64,000 nucleotides of DNA from Oceanococcus atlanticus (GTDB lineage: Bacteria; Pseudomonadota; Gammaproteobacteria; Nevskiales; Oceanococcaceae): positions 434,001-498,000 of the forward strand of contig NZ_AQQV01000002.1 in the NCBI RefSeq assembly GCF_002088235.1. The letters run 5' to 3'. Made by a program: the position numbers and the translations under genes. The notes beneath the pieces are model-generated. The model worked only from the letters and a program-made list of their open reading frames with translations, had not been told where the DNA came from and searched no databases. The stretch's first letter is position 1. Every line of letters starts with the position of its first letter. This document shows positions 35,068 to 44,141 of the stretch, one piece after another.

Positions 35068-36195
35068 ATGAAACACGAAACACAAGTCCTATTGCTCGAA
35101 GAAGTCCTGGGCCTGAAGCAAGGCAATCAGCTTTTCCTGGATGAGCAAGTCACCCAAAACCCTGTCAACGAATATCTGGATGCAGAGCGCTTCGAACGCG
35201 AACAGCAACACCTGTTTCGGACCCTGCCGAGCATTCTGGCCCATGCCAGTGAAATTGCCGAACCTAATAGCTTCTTGCGGCGAACTACTCAGGGTTTACC
35301 GCTGCTGATCCTGCGGGGCGATGACGGCGAAGCGAGGGTGTTCTTGAATGTCTGCCGGCATCGCGGCACCCGCCTAGTGGATGATCGCAGCGGCTGCAAA
35401 AAACGCCACTCCTGCCCCTATCACGCGTGGACCTGGAATAGCCGCGGCCAATTTGTCGCGGCTCCGCATTTTGAAGCCGGCTTCCCGGGCACAGATCCCA
35501 CCGAGTTAGGGCTGAAACAACTTCCCAGCATAGAACGCCACGGCTTTATCTGGCTGATGCCTCAAGATCACGAGATTGATCTGTCTACATTTCTCGGTGA
35601 GCTGGATGCAGAGCTGGCATGGCTGGACGGTGCAAACCTCAGTCACCACCAAACCGATGAGCAGCACCGCCAATGCAATTGGAAGCTGCTACCCGAAGGT
35701 GGCCTTGAGGCTTACCATTTTCGCATCGCGCATCGGAACACAATCGCCAAGCTGTTCAACGACAATCTCTCGAGCTATCAGTGTCTTGGCCCGCATATCC
35801 GCTCTATCCTGCCACGAGCATCCATCGTGGAACTGGCCGAGCAAGAGCGCAGCAGCTGGAACATCCGAGATCACAGCAACGTGCTATACACCGTCTTCCC
35901 GACCAGCATGTTTCTAGTGCAGTCCGATCATGTCATCTGGATTCGTGTGGAACCCGTCGGCCCGGAAAAAACGGAGCTGCGACTGATGACCTTGAAGCCC
36001 AAAGAAACAGATAAGCCGTCTGACTATTGGGATGCCAACCACGAGCTCACCATCAAAACGCTGAATGAGGATTTTGATCTGGCGGAAAGCATGCAAAGCG
36101 GCATGCGCAGCGGCGCCAATGAATCATTACGGTTTGGCCGATTTGAGGGGGCGCTGTCCAAATTCAACGAGACGATTCGGCAACATCTCGTCTAA
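35068..36195 (+). CDS. Rieske non-haem iron oxygenase, alpha-subunit type
   Basis: 375 residues. Rieske [2Fe-2S] ligands CRH near residue 100 and CPYH near 119. The mononuclear iron site is indicated by EAYHFRIAHRNTI near 214-226 (H-x4-H) with a later acidic residue. Enzymes of this type use O2 and electrons from a reductase to hydroxylate or demethylate organic compounds. No ferredoxin or reductase gene is adjacent. Expression should be released by the TetR ligand through the two operators directly upstream. Substrate unknown. Confidence 0.88.
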   Translation: MKHETQVLLLEEVLGLKQGNQLFLDEQVTQNPVNEYLDAERFEREQQHLFRTLPSILAHASEIAEPNSFLRRTTQGLPLLILRGDDGEARVFLNVCRHRGTRLVDDRSGCKKRHSCPYHAWTWNSRGQFVAAPHFEAGFPGTDPTELGLKQLPSIERHGFIWLMPQDHEIDLSTFLGELDAELAWLDGANLSHHQTDEQHRQCNWKLLPEGGLEAYHFRIAHRNTIAKLFNDNLSSYQCLGPHIRSILPRASIVELAEQERSSWNIRDHSNVLYTVFPTSMFLVQSDHVIWIRVEPVGPEKTELRLMTLKPKETDKPSDYWDANHELTIKTLNEDFDLAESMQSGMRSGANESLRFGRFEGALSKFNETIRQHLV

Positions 36196-36301
36196 GCCCA
36201 AAATCTTGGTCAGCGTCCAACTACAAAGCAGTCATTTACCCCCTCAACCATCTTGGTTCGCTCCCTGGCCCAAAGTTGACGGTCGGAACTACAGCGGAAC
36301 G

Positions 36302-36682
36302 CTACGCGGTATCCACGTTCAGAAATCCCTCGGGTAGCCCCTCAGTCCATTCCTTGAGCTGATCGAGTACCCCGAGGGCCGTGCGGCCAAAATCGGTGAT
36401 TTCATAGTGGACCGACACCGGTGAGGTATCCAGCACTGTTCTGCTGATGAGGCCCTGAGCCTCCAACTGCCGCAAACGCTCGGTAATCATCTTCTTGCTC
36501 GCACCGCCAATCATGCGCGACAGGTCATTGAAGCGCACGGGGCCATCCTTGAGGTGATAGATGATGGACCCCGTCCATTTGCCACCCAGTACGCGCATGC
36601 CGCGCTCGATGGCACAGGGTTCCATACAGGCCTGCAGTGCATGCCGTCTGCCCTGTTTGTCTGTTTCAACACTTGCTTTCAT
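36302..36682 (-). CDS. HxlR-family winged-helix regulator
   Basis: 126 residues. The HxlR pattern is clear: N-terminal Cys (MEPCAIERGMRVLGGKWTGSIIYHLKDGPVRFNDLSRMIGGASKKMITERLRQLEAQGLISR) and the wing YEITDFGR. Many HxlR proteins sense electrophiles or oxidants through this Cys. It is divergent from mdaB and the redox cluster, with repeats in between. The 106-bp stretch 36196-36301 after the Rieske gene holds nothing identifiable. Confidence 0.9.
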   Translation of the reverse strand: MKASVETDKQGRRHALQACMEPCAIERGMRVLGGKWTGSIIYHLKDGPVRFNDLSRMIGGASKKMITERLRQLEAQGLISRTVLDTSPVSVHYEITDFGRTALGVLDQLKEWTEGLPEGFLNVDTA

Positions 36683-36720
36683 CGGGGATCTCGAGGGTTG
36701 AGTGATTCCGCAACTAATAG

Positions 36721-36753
36721 GTTACTAAAATGTAACTGGTTGTTTTAAGTAAC
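36721..36753. promoter_or_regulatory. HxlR operator repeats upstream of mdaB
   Basis: GTTAC (36721-36725) and GTAAC (36732-36736) form an inverted repeat, and a further GTAAC follows at 36749-36753. GTAAC-type inverted repeats are typical of HxlR regulators such as YodB and HypR. Position in the divergent gap supports this. Confidence 0.6.
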
Positions 36754-36841
36754 TTGTATTCGTATTGTCGCCACCCGTCAGCAAGCCGTCAAATGACTTG
36801 GCCTGCCACTTTTCCAGCCCCGCGATACGAGGACCACCATC

Positions 36842-37426
36842 ATGAGCAAGATTCTGATCATCAATGCACACCACGCTTATCCGTTTGCCGAAGGACGCCT
36901 GAATGGCAGCCTCGTTGAGATGGCGGACGAAACCCTGAAGTCGAAAGGTCATGAGACCCGCGTGGTGAAGGTTGACGACGGATACGACGTTGAGCAGGAA
37001 CTCGAGAATCATCAGTGGGCGGACATCGTGTTGCTGCAAACGCCGGTCAACTGGATGGGCGTGCCGTGGACCTTCAAGAAGTACATGGACGAGGTCTACA
37101 CGGCCGGCATGGGAGGCCAGCTCACTAATGGTGATGGTCGTCACGAAGATGCACCGAAAAAGAACTATGGCGCAGGCGGCACACTGAACGGCAAGAAGTA
37201 CATGCTCTCGCTCACCTTCAATGCGCCGGAAGAGTCGTTCAATGACCCCAGCGAGTATCTGTTTCAGGGCAAGGGCGTGGATGACCTGTTTTTCCCGATG
37301 CACATGAACTTTCGTTTTTTTGCGATGGAGCCGCTGCCTACATTCGCTGCTTATGACGTCATGAAAAACGCGGAACCCGAAAAGGAATTTGGGCGGTTCT
37401 CGGCGCACCTCGCTGAACATTTCTGA
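36842..37426 (+). CDS. mdaB: NAD(P)H quinone oxidoreductase MdaB-like
   Basis: 194 residues, the same length and layout as E. coli Mda[26 protein letters not shown] at the N-terminus, [27 protein letters not shown] near 59-85, [17 protein letters not shown] near 117-133 and [12 protein letters not shown] near 162-173. It is a flavodoxin-like FAD enzyme that reduces quinones by two electrons and protects from oxidative stress. First gene of a same-strand run, with an HxlR regulator on the other side. Confidence 0.9.
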   Translation: MSKILIINAHHAYPFAEGRLNGSLVEMADETLKSKGHETRVVKVDDGYDVEQELENHQWADIVLLQTPVNWMGVPWTFKKYMDEVYTAGMGGQLTNGDGRHEDAPKKNYGAGGTLNGKKYMLSLTFNAPEESFNDPSEYLFQGKGVDDLFFPMHMNFRFFAMEPLPTFAAYDVMKNAEPEKEFGRFSAHLAEHF

Positions 37427-37466
37427 GCCGGGAACAGAAAGATTCAACCACATCCAGGAGATCACA

Positions 37467-37844
37467 ATGAAATCACCCCTTATCCATGGCATCCGTCTCT
37501 GCGCATTCTCAATGATCGTGCTGGCCACGAATCTCGCGCAGGCGGCCGATTATCCGGCCGCGCACTTGTCCTCGCCGGAGCAGTACCAGGTGCTGCTCGA
37601 GAATGAACAGGTGCTGGTTCTGAAAATGACCCTCAAGCCAGGCGAATCGGATCTTATGCACAGTCACCGGGACGAATCGGTGTACTTCGAGCGCGGCGGA
37701 AAACTCCGAATTCAAGAGGCGAATGGCGAGCTTATTGAAGCCAATGTGCCCGACGGCCATGTGATGTGGCACCGCGCATGGTCGCATCAGGTGACGAATG
37801 CGGGAAGCACCGACGTTGTGGCGATCATTGTGGAGGAGAAATAG
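37467..37844 (+). CDS. Secreted cupin-domain protein
   Basis: 125 residues: a signal peptide (about 1-27, ending AQA) and one small beta-barrel cupin with metal-binding histidines in LMHSHRDESVYFERGG near 63-78. Its second motif (GHVMWHRAWSHQVTNAG) supplies a further His. Export of a single-domain cupin is uncommon. It follows mdaB by 40 bp and abuts the next gene. Role unknown; it may bind or convert a small oxidised compound. Confidence 0.75.
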   Translation: MKSPLIHGIRLCAFSMIVLATNLAQAADYPAAHLSSPEQYQVLLENEQVLVLKMTLKPGESDLMHSHRDESVYFERGGKLRIQEANGELIEANVPDGHVMWHRAWSHQVTNAGSTDVVAIIVEEK

Positions 37845-38402
37845 ATGTTTACCTATCACACCGCCAAAACCGCACCGCAAGAGTCCAGAGCTCTGCTGGA
37901 TCAGTCGCAAAAGACCATGGGCATGGTCCCCAACCTGCACCGCCTCCTGGCTGAAGCCCCGGCGACTTATAAGACCTACAACACGGCTTTTGGCTTGTTC
38001 ATGAAAAACACCACGCTGTCGCCACTGGAGCAGCAGGTGGTCTTTATGACCGCCAATTTCGAGAACAACTGCCATTACTGTGTTCCAGGCCATACCTGGA
38101 TGATGCATGCAGGCAAGATGCCGGAAGCGGTGATTGAAGCCTTGCGCGAAGGCACCGCGATTCCCGATCCCAAACTGCAGGCGCTGCATGATTTCGCCAA
38201 GGCGCTGCTGGATCAGCGCGGCCATATTGGCGACGAGAAGCTGCAGGAATTTCTGGATGCTGGGTTCACCAAGCGACAGGCCTTGGAAGTGCTGACTGGA
38301 CTCGCCTCCAAACTCATTTCCAACTTCACCAACGCGCTCGCGCACACCGAGCCTGATGCGGCCTTCCAGAAATACGCTTGGCAGCACCCGGATGAGCGTT
38401 AG
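37845..38402 (+). CDS. AhpD-like/carboxymuconolactone decarboxylase-family protein
   Basis: 185 residues. All-helical CMD fold with the redox pair in NNCHYCVPGH near 75-84 (CxxC followed by His), as in AhpD-type peroxidases and peroxidase-related enzymes. The start codon follows the cupin stop with no gap, so the two are coupled. Together with MdaB and the peroxiredoxin-like gene it forms an oxidative-stress module. Confidence 0.85.
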   Translation: MFTYHTAKTAPQESRALLDQSQKTMGMVPNLHRLLAEAPATYKTYNTAFGLFMKNTTLSPLEQQVVFMTANFENNCHYCVPGHTWMMHAGKMPEAVIEALREGTAIPDPKLQALHDFAKALLDQRGHIGDEKLQEFLDAGFTKRQALEVLTGLASKLISNFTNALAHTEPDAAFQKYAWQHPDER

Positions 38403-38453
38403 GAGCGCTCTGCCAGCAACGCGGCAAATCACAAACCTGACGTGAGGAGAGGA

Positions 38454-38996
38454 ATGATGAACGCAAAAATTGAAGCCGGTGCCAAGTTCCCGAACATTAC
38501 GGCGCTCAATCTTGAAGGCCAGCGGATCGAAATCGGCAAACCCACCAACGGGGCCGACTGGCGAATGGTGGTGGTCTACCGGGGAAGGCACTGCCCAATG
38601 TGCACCAAGTACCTCAACAAGCTGGAGGAGCATAGGGAAAAGCTGCGGGAAACCGGTATCGACCTCGTTGCGGTTTCTGCAGACAGCGAAGCACAGCTGC
38701 GTTCTCATCTGGAGAAGCTGGATGTGGATTTTCCTTTGCTCTGCGGGCTGGACATTGAGCACATGCAAAGCCTGGGTTTGTACATTTCCGACCCGCGGTC
38801 TGCGCAGGAAACCGATCATCCGTTCGCCGAGCCGGGCCTCTTCGTCGTGAATGAAGACGGTCTTCTTCAGGTCGTTGATATCTCGAACAATCCATTTGTG
38901 CGGCCGGATATCAAAACGCTGGTCTCTGGCCTGAAGTGGATTCGCGATCCCAAGAACAGCTATCCGATTCGAGGCATGCGTAGTTATGGCGATTGA
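38454..38996 (+). CDS. Peroxiredoxin-like (AhpC/TSA) protein
   Basis: 180 residues (ATG at 38454, a second ATG directly after). A GGAGAGGA ribosome-binding sequence precedes it. Thioredoxin-fold peroxiredoxin with the active-site region YRGRHCPMCTKYL near 40-52 (CxxC rather than the usual TxxC), followed by VSADSEAQLRSHLEKLDVDFPLLCGLD. Probably reduces peroxides or acts as a thiol oxidoreductase. Electron donor not encoded nearby. Confidence 0.85.
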   Translation: MMNAKIEAGAKFPNITALNLEGQRIEIGKPTNGADWRMVVVYRGRHCPMCTKYLNKLEEHREKLRETGIDLVAVSADSEAQLRSHLEKLDVDFPLLCGLDIEHMQSLGLYISDPRSAQETDHPFAEPGLFVVNEDGLLQVVDISNNPFVRPDIKTLVSGLKWIRDPKNSYPIRGMRSYGD

Positions 38997-39044
38997 ACGT
39001 TGTACGATCCCTGTTTGCCGCCCAATTTAAGTAAACCGACCCTA

Positions 39045-39584
39045 ATGAACGTTGTAACCGAAGTACCAGAACTTGAGGCGCTATTCGCTGACTGCAAGAA
39101 GGTGATCGGTCCGGACTTCGCCGGGTACCGCAATCATGTTTACCGCATGCTCAACTACTGCCTGCTTCTTCATGACTGCAACGATGAGGACCGACAAAAG
39201 CTGGCCATCGCAGGCGTGTTCCATGACATCGGCATCTGGACCGCAAGCACGATTGACTACATTGATCCGTCTGCAGCAGAGGCTGCTCGGTATCTGGTCG
39301 ATAGCGGCCTGGAGCCATGGCAGGAAGAAATCTGTCTGATGATCACCGAACACCATAAGCTGAGTTCGGCCGAGGATGTGCGATATCCTCTGGTGGAGGT
39401 GTTCCGCCGGGCTGATCTGGTCGATTTCTCTTTGGGGCTGTTCAAGTGCGGCTTGTCATCAGGCCAGATCAAAGCCGTTAAGGCGGCACTTCCCAACGCA
39501 GGTTTTCACCAAGGCCTGGTGCGCAAGGCTCTGCGTTGGTTTATCCGCCACCCATTGAATCCAGCGCCCATGTTTAAGCGGTAG
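39045..39584 (+). CDS. HD-domain phosphohydrolase-like protein
   Basis: 179 residues from the ATG at 39045 (a TTG at 39000 is less likely). HD-domain signature: first His in YRNHVYRML near 26-34, the HD pair in GVFHDIGIW near 58-66, and a later His pair TEHHKL. Such proteins hydrolyse phosphate esters or nucleotides. Substrate unknown. It ends the plus-strand redox cluster and converges on the membrane-protein gene. Confidence 0.82.
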   Translation: MNVVTEVPELEALFADCKKVIGPDFAGYRNHVYRMLNYCLLLHDCNDEDRQKLAIAGVFHDIGIWTASTIDYIDPSAAEAARYLVDSGLEPWQEEICLMITEHHKLSSAEDVRYPLVEVFRRADLVDFSLGLFKCGLSSGQIKAVKAALPNAGFHQGLVRKALRWFIRHPLNPAPMFKR

Positions 39585-39631
39585 TCACGAAATCCCATTG
39601 CGCACCCAAAAAGCGATCAAATGGCTGATTT

Positions 39632-39683
39632 GTGCCTAAAGCGGAACTGGCGAGCAATTCCCAGCCAATTCCGCTTTAGGCAC
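39632..39683. repeat. 52-bp perfect-arm inverted repeat between convergent genes
   Basis: The arms GTGCCTAAAGCGGAA (39632-39646) and TTCCGCTTTAGGCAC (39669-39683) are a perfect 15-bp match. An inner CTGG/CCAG pair extends the fold. No T-tract on either side. It could be a bidirectional transcript end or the remains of a mobile-element end. Confidence 0.65.
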
Positions 39684-39733
39684 CTACTCAGCTATCGCCA
39701 ATATACCCAGGCAGTTCACTAGCTTGTGAGACT

Positions 39734-41251
39734 TCATAGCCAGCGCAGCTCTGTCAGCGGTTGTGCCAGGATCCACAGGCCCGAGACCGTCAGACCAATC
39801 ATCAGGATCAACATGGGAACCTGGCTGAGCATAGCGTCTCTGCGTGTGGGAAACAGCTGCAGGGCGACGCGGTGTGCGATGAACACGCTCAAGATGTGGC
39901 CCAGCAGGATCAGCATCACCTGCCCGTGCCAAATCCAGCTCACATCTGGCAGGATCGGAGCACGCAACCAATGGGCTGTGCCGAACAGATCCCATTTTCG
40001 GCCGAAGGGGTCCGAGATCAAACTGACGATCTTGAGCCCATGCGCCAACACCAGCGTGGTGTAGTGGGTTATGTGATACGCAAGGGCGATCGGCAACAGG
40101 GAATAACCGAAATCCAGAGCCAGCTCCCGAATGGGGCGCGGCGTACCGGTGAACCAGCGGGCCAGGCTCAGTGCCAGCAGATAGGCGCCCAGATACACAA
40201 AAGGCGCCATCAAAAGCCACAACGACTCCCACAGTTTGTACCAGGGCAGCAGGGTGGCTGATGCCTGGAAGGGCGAAGCGCCCTGCCACAAGGTCAGCAA
40301 CCCTGTTGGGTCTGACCAGAACACACTGACCCACCACTGGGTGGCTTTGAGCCCATCAAAAGCCGTGGTGGCCAGCATGGCCAAAGCAAACACCAGCGTG
40401 CTCAGATGCTTGGGTCGCTCTGTGATCAAGCCGGAGCAAGGCCAGCGCAGACGCAAGCGACGGGGGGTAAGGGCATCCCCGCGTTGATAGTCGATGGGAC
40501 CGAGCAATGCAATCAGACGGAACAGGACAGAGAAGAATTCGCAATATTGAAACCAGGCGGACGCCCCTACCAGCCAAACGCCCAATAGATTCAGCAAGGA
40601 GTATCCGGTGAGGAAAACGGCCAACGAAACGGGGTGCCCATTGCCGAACAACTCAAACCAGACAAAGCCCAGGTACATCGCCAGGGCGGGCCAATGGCCC
40701 AGGCCTGCCGGGTAGGCCATGCGCCCCCGAGTCCAGCCTTTCCATACGCGCTCCAGGCCATCGGCCAGGGTGCGCCAGGGATTGAGGGCGGCAAAGAAAT
40801 TGCCGCTCAGCAAGGTGAGATAGGGAAACAGCAGGGCGAAGGTCACCCAAAAAAAGGTCAGGCCGAAGTTTCTGGCCGGGTCCCGACTGCCCACAAAGCC
40901 GGCCGCGATACACAGCAAAAGAACGAGCACACCGAGCAGTCGCAGCGCTGGCACAAGTTGGCGTAAGGCCCACGCAAAACGGCCGGCACTAATATCCAGG
41001 AAGCGGGCTTGGGCAGGCTCACGCGGCCCTCCCAAGACCAGTCCAGCCATCATGAAGGACAGCACCAGCGTGGCCGCCGCCGACCAGCCGTACAACCACA
41101 ATGGCACCGGCAGGTTGTAAAGCGCGCCAATCCCGTGGGCCTGCGCGGCCGCTGGCATCAGCAGGGTGGTTGAGATCAGGCCCGCGTAGACATACACACG
41201 CCGCGTGGCGCCTGGAGCCACCACGGCGGTGTTATTGCAGCGGTTTCTCAC
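39734..41251 (-). CDS. Multispanning membrane protein, annotated elsewhere as fenitrothion hydrolase-like
   Basis: 505 residues with a signal-like N-terminus and 10 or more predicted spans. The first mature segment, AHGIGALYNLPVPLWLYGWSAA, resembles actinobacterial and proteobacterial membrane proteins that carry the transferred name fenitrothion hydrolase. Biochemical function is uncertain. The start codon follows the stop of the dipeptidase-like lipoprotein gene with no gap, so the two are coupled. It converges on the HD gene across the inverted repeat at 39632. Confidence 0.6.
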   Translation of the reverse strand: MRNRCNNTAVVAPGATRRVYVYAGLISTTLLMPAAAQAHGIGALYNLPVPLWLYGWSAAATLVLSFMMAGLVLGGPREPAQARFLDISAGRFAWALRQLVPALRLLGVLVLLLCIAAGFVGSRDPARNFGLTFFWVTFALLFPYLTLLSGNFFAALNPWRTLADGLERVWKGWTRGRMAYPAGLGHWPALAMYLGFVWFELFGNGHPVSLAVFLTGYSLLNLLGVWLVGASAWFQYCEFFSVLFRLIALLGPIDYQRGDALTPRRLRLRWPCSGLITERPKHLSTLVFALAMLATTAFDGLKATQWWVSVFWSDPTGLLTLWQGASPFQASATLLPWYKLWESLWLLMAPFVYLGAYLLALSLARWFTGTPRPIRELALDFGYSLLPIALAYHITHYTTLVLAHGLKIVSLISDPFGRKWDLFGTAHWLRAPILPDVSWIWHGQVMLILLGHILSVFIAHRVALQLFPTRRDAMLSQVPMLILMIGLTVSGLWILAQPLTELRWL

Positions 41252-43528
41252 CTATTCAGGGACGCTCTCGGGTACAGGTCGCGTGCGGGCATCGGCTGAG
41301 GCTGCCAGGGTTTGCTCCCACATCTGCAGGTAGGTTTCTGCCGAGTTATAGAGAGTGTCCAGCGCGGCCTGCCCGCCTTCCAGGCGAATTTCCTCGACGA
41401 TGTCGGCAATCATGCCGTAGTGATACATGCCCGATTCGTTCACATCCCAAATGCGCCCGTCGGCTCCTGGAACGCTGAGCAACTCCACCGTGATCGGGGC
41501 GACGCCATCAAACTGCGGCCCCCAACCCTCGCCCTGGAACATCTGGAAGGGATAGCTCACCGGGCCAGTTTCCATGATCCGGGCCATACCGCGCGGGCCC
41601 GGCAGTGTGCGCAGGCCATTGGCATCCGCGCCATAGCCGGCGGAGAACGGCCGATCGGTGCCGGACAACTCCCACTGCTCGTTCAGACGGGCCAGAAAGT
41701 CGACATGGCCTTTGCCGTTCTTGTTGATGGGATAAATAATTCCGCCTTGCTGAATCATTTGTCGCACCTGGGCGTTGGTCAGGCCGCCCTGAGCGTCATG
41801 ACCAGACACCATCGGGTACGCCGGCGAGGTTGTGCTGGCGTGGTCCAGCATGATCTGCTTGCTGCGCAACTCAGCGTGGTCGATGTCGATGACAAAGCCT
41901 TTCTTCATCATCTTGTCGATGGCGTAGATACCCAGGTCCGTAACTGAGCGCTGGTTACACTGCCGACCGGTCGACGTCAGCGTGGGGGTCAGGCCATTGG
42001 TCAGATCCAGAATGGCCGCAGTGATCGGATCACCGCCGAGCATCAACGGAGCGGCCAGAGAGTTGTAGCCGGCGTTGTGGAAATAGGTCTCGCCTTCGCC
42101 ACCATCCGGGCAATCGTAGGTTTCGAAAAAGCGCCCGGTGCCGATGAAGTTGAAGAACTCCAGCACGTTGCTGGTGCCGAACAAACCGGCACCGCCCAGA
42201 GCGCTGTCCACATCGTGATAGGGGAAGACCTGACGCACGCCAAGGTCCCAGATGCGATCAATCTCTGCATCAATCTGAGCACGATCGCACTGGGGCAGCT
42301 CGCTCCCGTCAGGCAGGAAGGTCACGTTGCAGCCGAAGATGTTGGAAAACTCCAGGCCGGGCACCACGGCCAACTTGCCGTCGGCAATCACCTGCCGTGC
42401 TTCAGCGGGGCTACCAACGATGCGGTAAAAGCCTTTGCCGGGACCACCGAACTGGGCGTCGATGTAGTTCTGAATCTCGTAAAGATATTCCACCTGAGAC
42501 ACCCCGACTTCCATGTCGCGGCATTCCAGGCCGATCGGACTCTGGCCACGCGTCGGACCGGTGATCTGTGCAACTTGGCACAGGGCTTCAATATTGGTGC
42601 CATGGATGGTCATCAATCGGAGTCCGGCCATCCAGGCGCGTTCCACCCAGCGCCAGTACATCTGTTGGTGCAGCATGGAATCGTGAAACGGCCAGTCCAC
42701 GAAGCTGGGCCAACCCTGGGTGTCGTGCGTTTGTCCCGGGGTCATGTCCAGAATCAGCGCTTCCGGATCGGTGATGCCATTGGGGCCGTGATAGGCCTGG
42801 CAATTCTTCAGCGCCTCGGTCACGCCAAAACGGTTTACCGCCTGCCCGTACATCACGCCACCAGCAGACGGACCGACATTGCCGCTGCCATCGGACATCT
42901 CACTGCCCATGGCCATATGGGTGTGCACTTCGGCAAAGCCCAAAGCCGGTGCATTGACGTCACCCTTGAAGGTTTGTCCGCTCACGGCCAGCGGCATCTC
43001 CGGATAGTCCGCGCAGCCGGTGGCACGCTCAAATTGCAAGGCTGCCGGAGTACTCCCCAGAATCAGCTCTCCGCCATCGGCCACTTCCAGCATGCCGCCG
43101 AGGGTGCCGGCATTCAGCACATTGCCAGCTTCGCTGAAAGTCCAGTCCGAACCGTCTTCCGGGGCTGACTGGGGCACGGCGCTGACAGACGAGCCCGCCG
43201 CCGTAAGCAGCATCTCATCGGGGGTGTAAAACAAATACCGGGCCAGGTTGGCGGCGCGCATGTAAAAGCGCTCGGCTTGCTCGGCGTTTTCGCCGACAGC
43301 GGCAAAACCCTCGCCGTCGCGAATCACATAGCGGCCATCGGCCTGCATCACCCAACACTGGTTATAGAGGTCATATTTACCCAAAGTGTCAGGCGTTGCG
43401 GGGCCACCGGGGCCTGTTGAATCCGCAGAACGACCGCCGTTACAGGCTGACAGCGTGATAAGGGTGAGGGCAGCAAACAGCCCAAAACGAGGGGTAGACA
43501 GTGGGCGCACGGCGGTTTCGATTTTCAT
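41252..43528 (-). CDS. Large lipoprotein with metal-dependent hydrolase (renal-dipeptidase/M19-like) features
   Basis: 758 residues with a lipobox (TLSAC, Cys29). An N-terminal sensor-like or sandwich part is followed by a TIM-barrel hydrolase pattern: HTHMAMGSEM near 218-227 (HxH), VFPYHDVDSALGG near 435-447, FVIDIDHAELRSKQIMLD near 560-577, MVSGHDAQGG, then SAGYGADANGL, comparable to the GSDFDG segment of membrane dipeptidases. Much longer than M19 enzymes (about 350-400). Substrate unknown. Coupled to the downstream membrane protein. Confidence 0.65.
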   Translation of the reverse strand: MKIETAVRPLSTPRFGLFAALTLITLSACNGGRSADSTGPGGPATPDTLGKYDLYNQCWVMQADGRYVIRDGEGFAAVGENAEQAERFYMRAANLARYLFYTPDEMLLTAAGSSVSAVPQSAPEDGSDWTFSEAGNVLNAGTLGGMLEVADGGELILGSTPAALQFERATGCADYPEMPLAVSGQTFKGDVNAPALGFAEVHTHMAMGSEMSDGSGNVGPSAGGVMYGQAVNRFGVTEALKNCQAYHGPNGITDPEALILDMTPGQTHDTQGWPSFVDWPFHDSMLHQQMYWRWVERAWMAGLRLMTIHGTNIEALCQVAQITGPTRGQSPIGLECRDMEVGVSQVEYLYEIQNYIDAQFGGPGKGFYRIVGSPAEARQVIADGKLAVVPGLEFSNIFGCNVTFLPDGSELPQCDRAQIDAEIDRIWDLGVRQVFPYHDVDSALGGAGLFGTSNVLEFFNFIGTGRFFETYDCPDGGEGETYFHNAGYNSLAAPLMLGGDPITAAILDLTNGLTPTLTSTGRQCNQRSVTDLGIYAIDKMMKKGFVIDIDHAELRSKQIMLDHASTTSPAYPMVSGHDAQGGLTNAQVRQMIQQGGIIYPINKNGKGHVDFLARLNEQWELSGTDRPFSAGYGADANGLRTLPGPRGMARIMETGPVSYPFQMFQGEGWGPQFDGVAPITVELLSVPGADGRIWDVNESGMYHYGMIADIVEEIRLEGGQAALDTLYNSAETYLQMWEQTLAASADARTRPVPESVPE

Positions 43529-43651
43529 TGTTATGACTCCCTAGCGAGTGTCAGCACGCGCTGATACCCATAGGCGATGGGACAATCGCATAGCGTGCGA
43601 CATAGACTTTGAAGCGTCCAGTGCTTCGGCGTGGCAAATACTTAGCTAGTT

Positions 43652-43894
43652 CTAGATCGGCTTTTCAATCTCGTACAGTGCATCATCGATGTCTTGCAGC
43701 TTGCCTTCTAAAACGGCTCGGGCGTCTCTTAGCCCCACGTTGTAAAACGCACCGCCAATTTTTTCGGCGAAAAAGTCGAGCAGGAATTCGGCCTGGAACT
43801 GCCCTATTTCCTGGTCCAGTTCCTCAGAGAAATACAGCTTGATCTGGTTGACGATCGCGTCTTTCTCCTCCTGCGTAAATTCAACAATCGCCAT
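43652..43894 (-). CDS. DUF2164 family small protein
   Basis: 80 residues matching the DUF2164 pattern (FTQEEKDAIVNQIKLYFSEELDQEIGQFQAEFLLDFFAEKIGGAFYNVGL). Cytoplasmic, helical and acidic. Function unknown. It stands alone; the 123-bp gap 43529-43651 and the 247-bp gap 43895-44141 show short weak inverted repeats only. Confidence 0.88.
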   Translation of the reverse strand: MAIVEFTQEEKDAIVNQIKLYFSEELDQEIGQFQAEFLLDFFAEKIGGAFYNVGLRDARAVLEGKLQDIDDALYEIEKPI

Positions 43895-44141
43895 GAGAGC
43901 TACCGCCTGAATGAGGATGGAGAATTCATTGTAACGGCCGACTCGGAAACTCCTTTAGAGGATCAATGCTTGGGCGATGAATCGTGTGCGGCGTACCGTG
44001 CAGCAGGCCAAGCATGCCTATAATTTTGACGACAAAACTCCAGCGACCAGGCCTGCCGCTTATCGCTTATGGCCACCTGAATTGGGGGTAGTCCTGGGTG
44101 CTGTTGAGTTCCATTCTTGGTGTTGGACTTAGGATCAAGAC

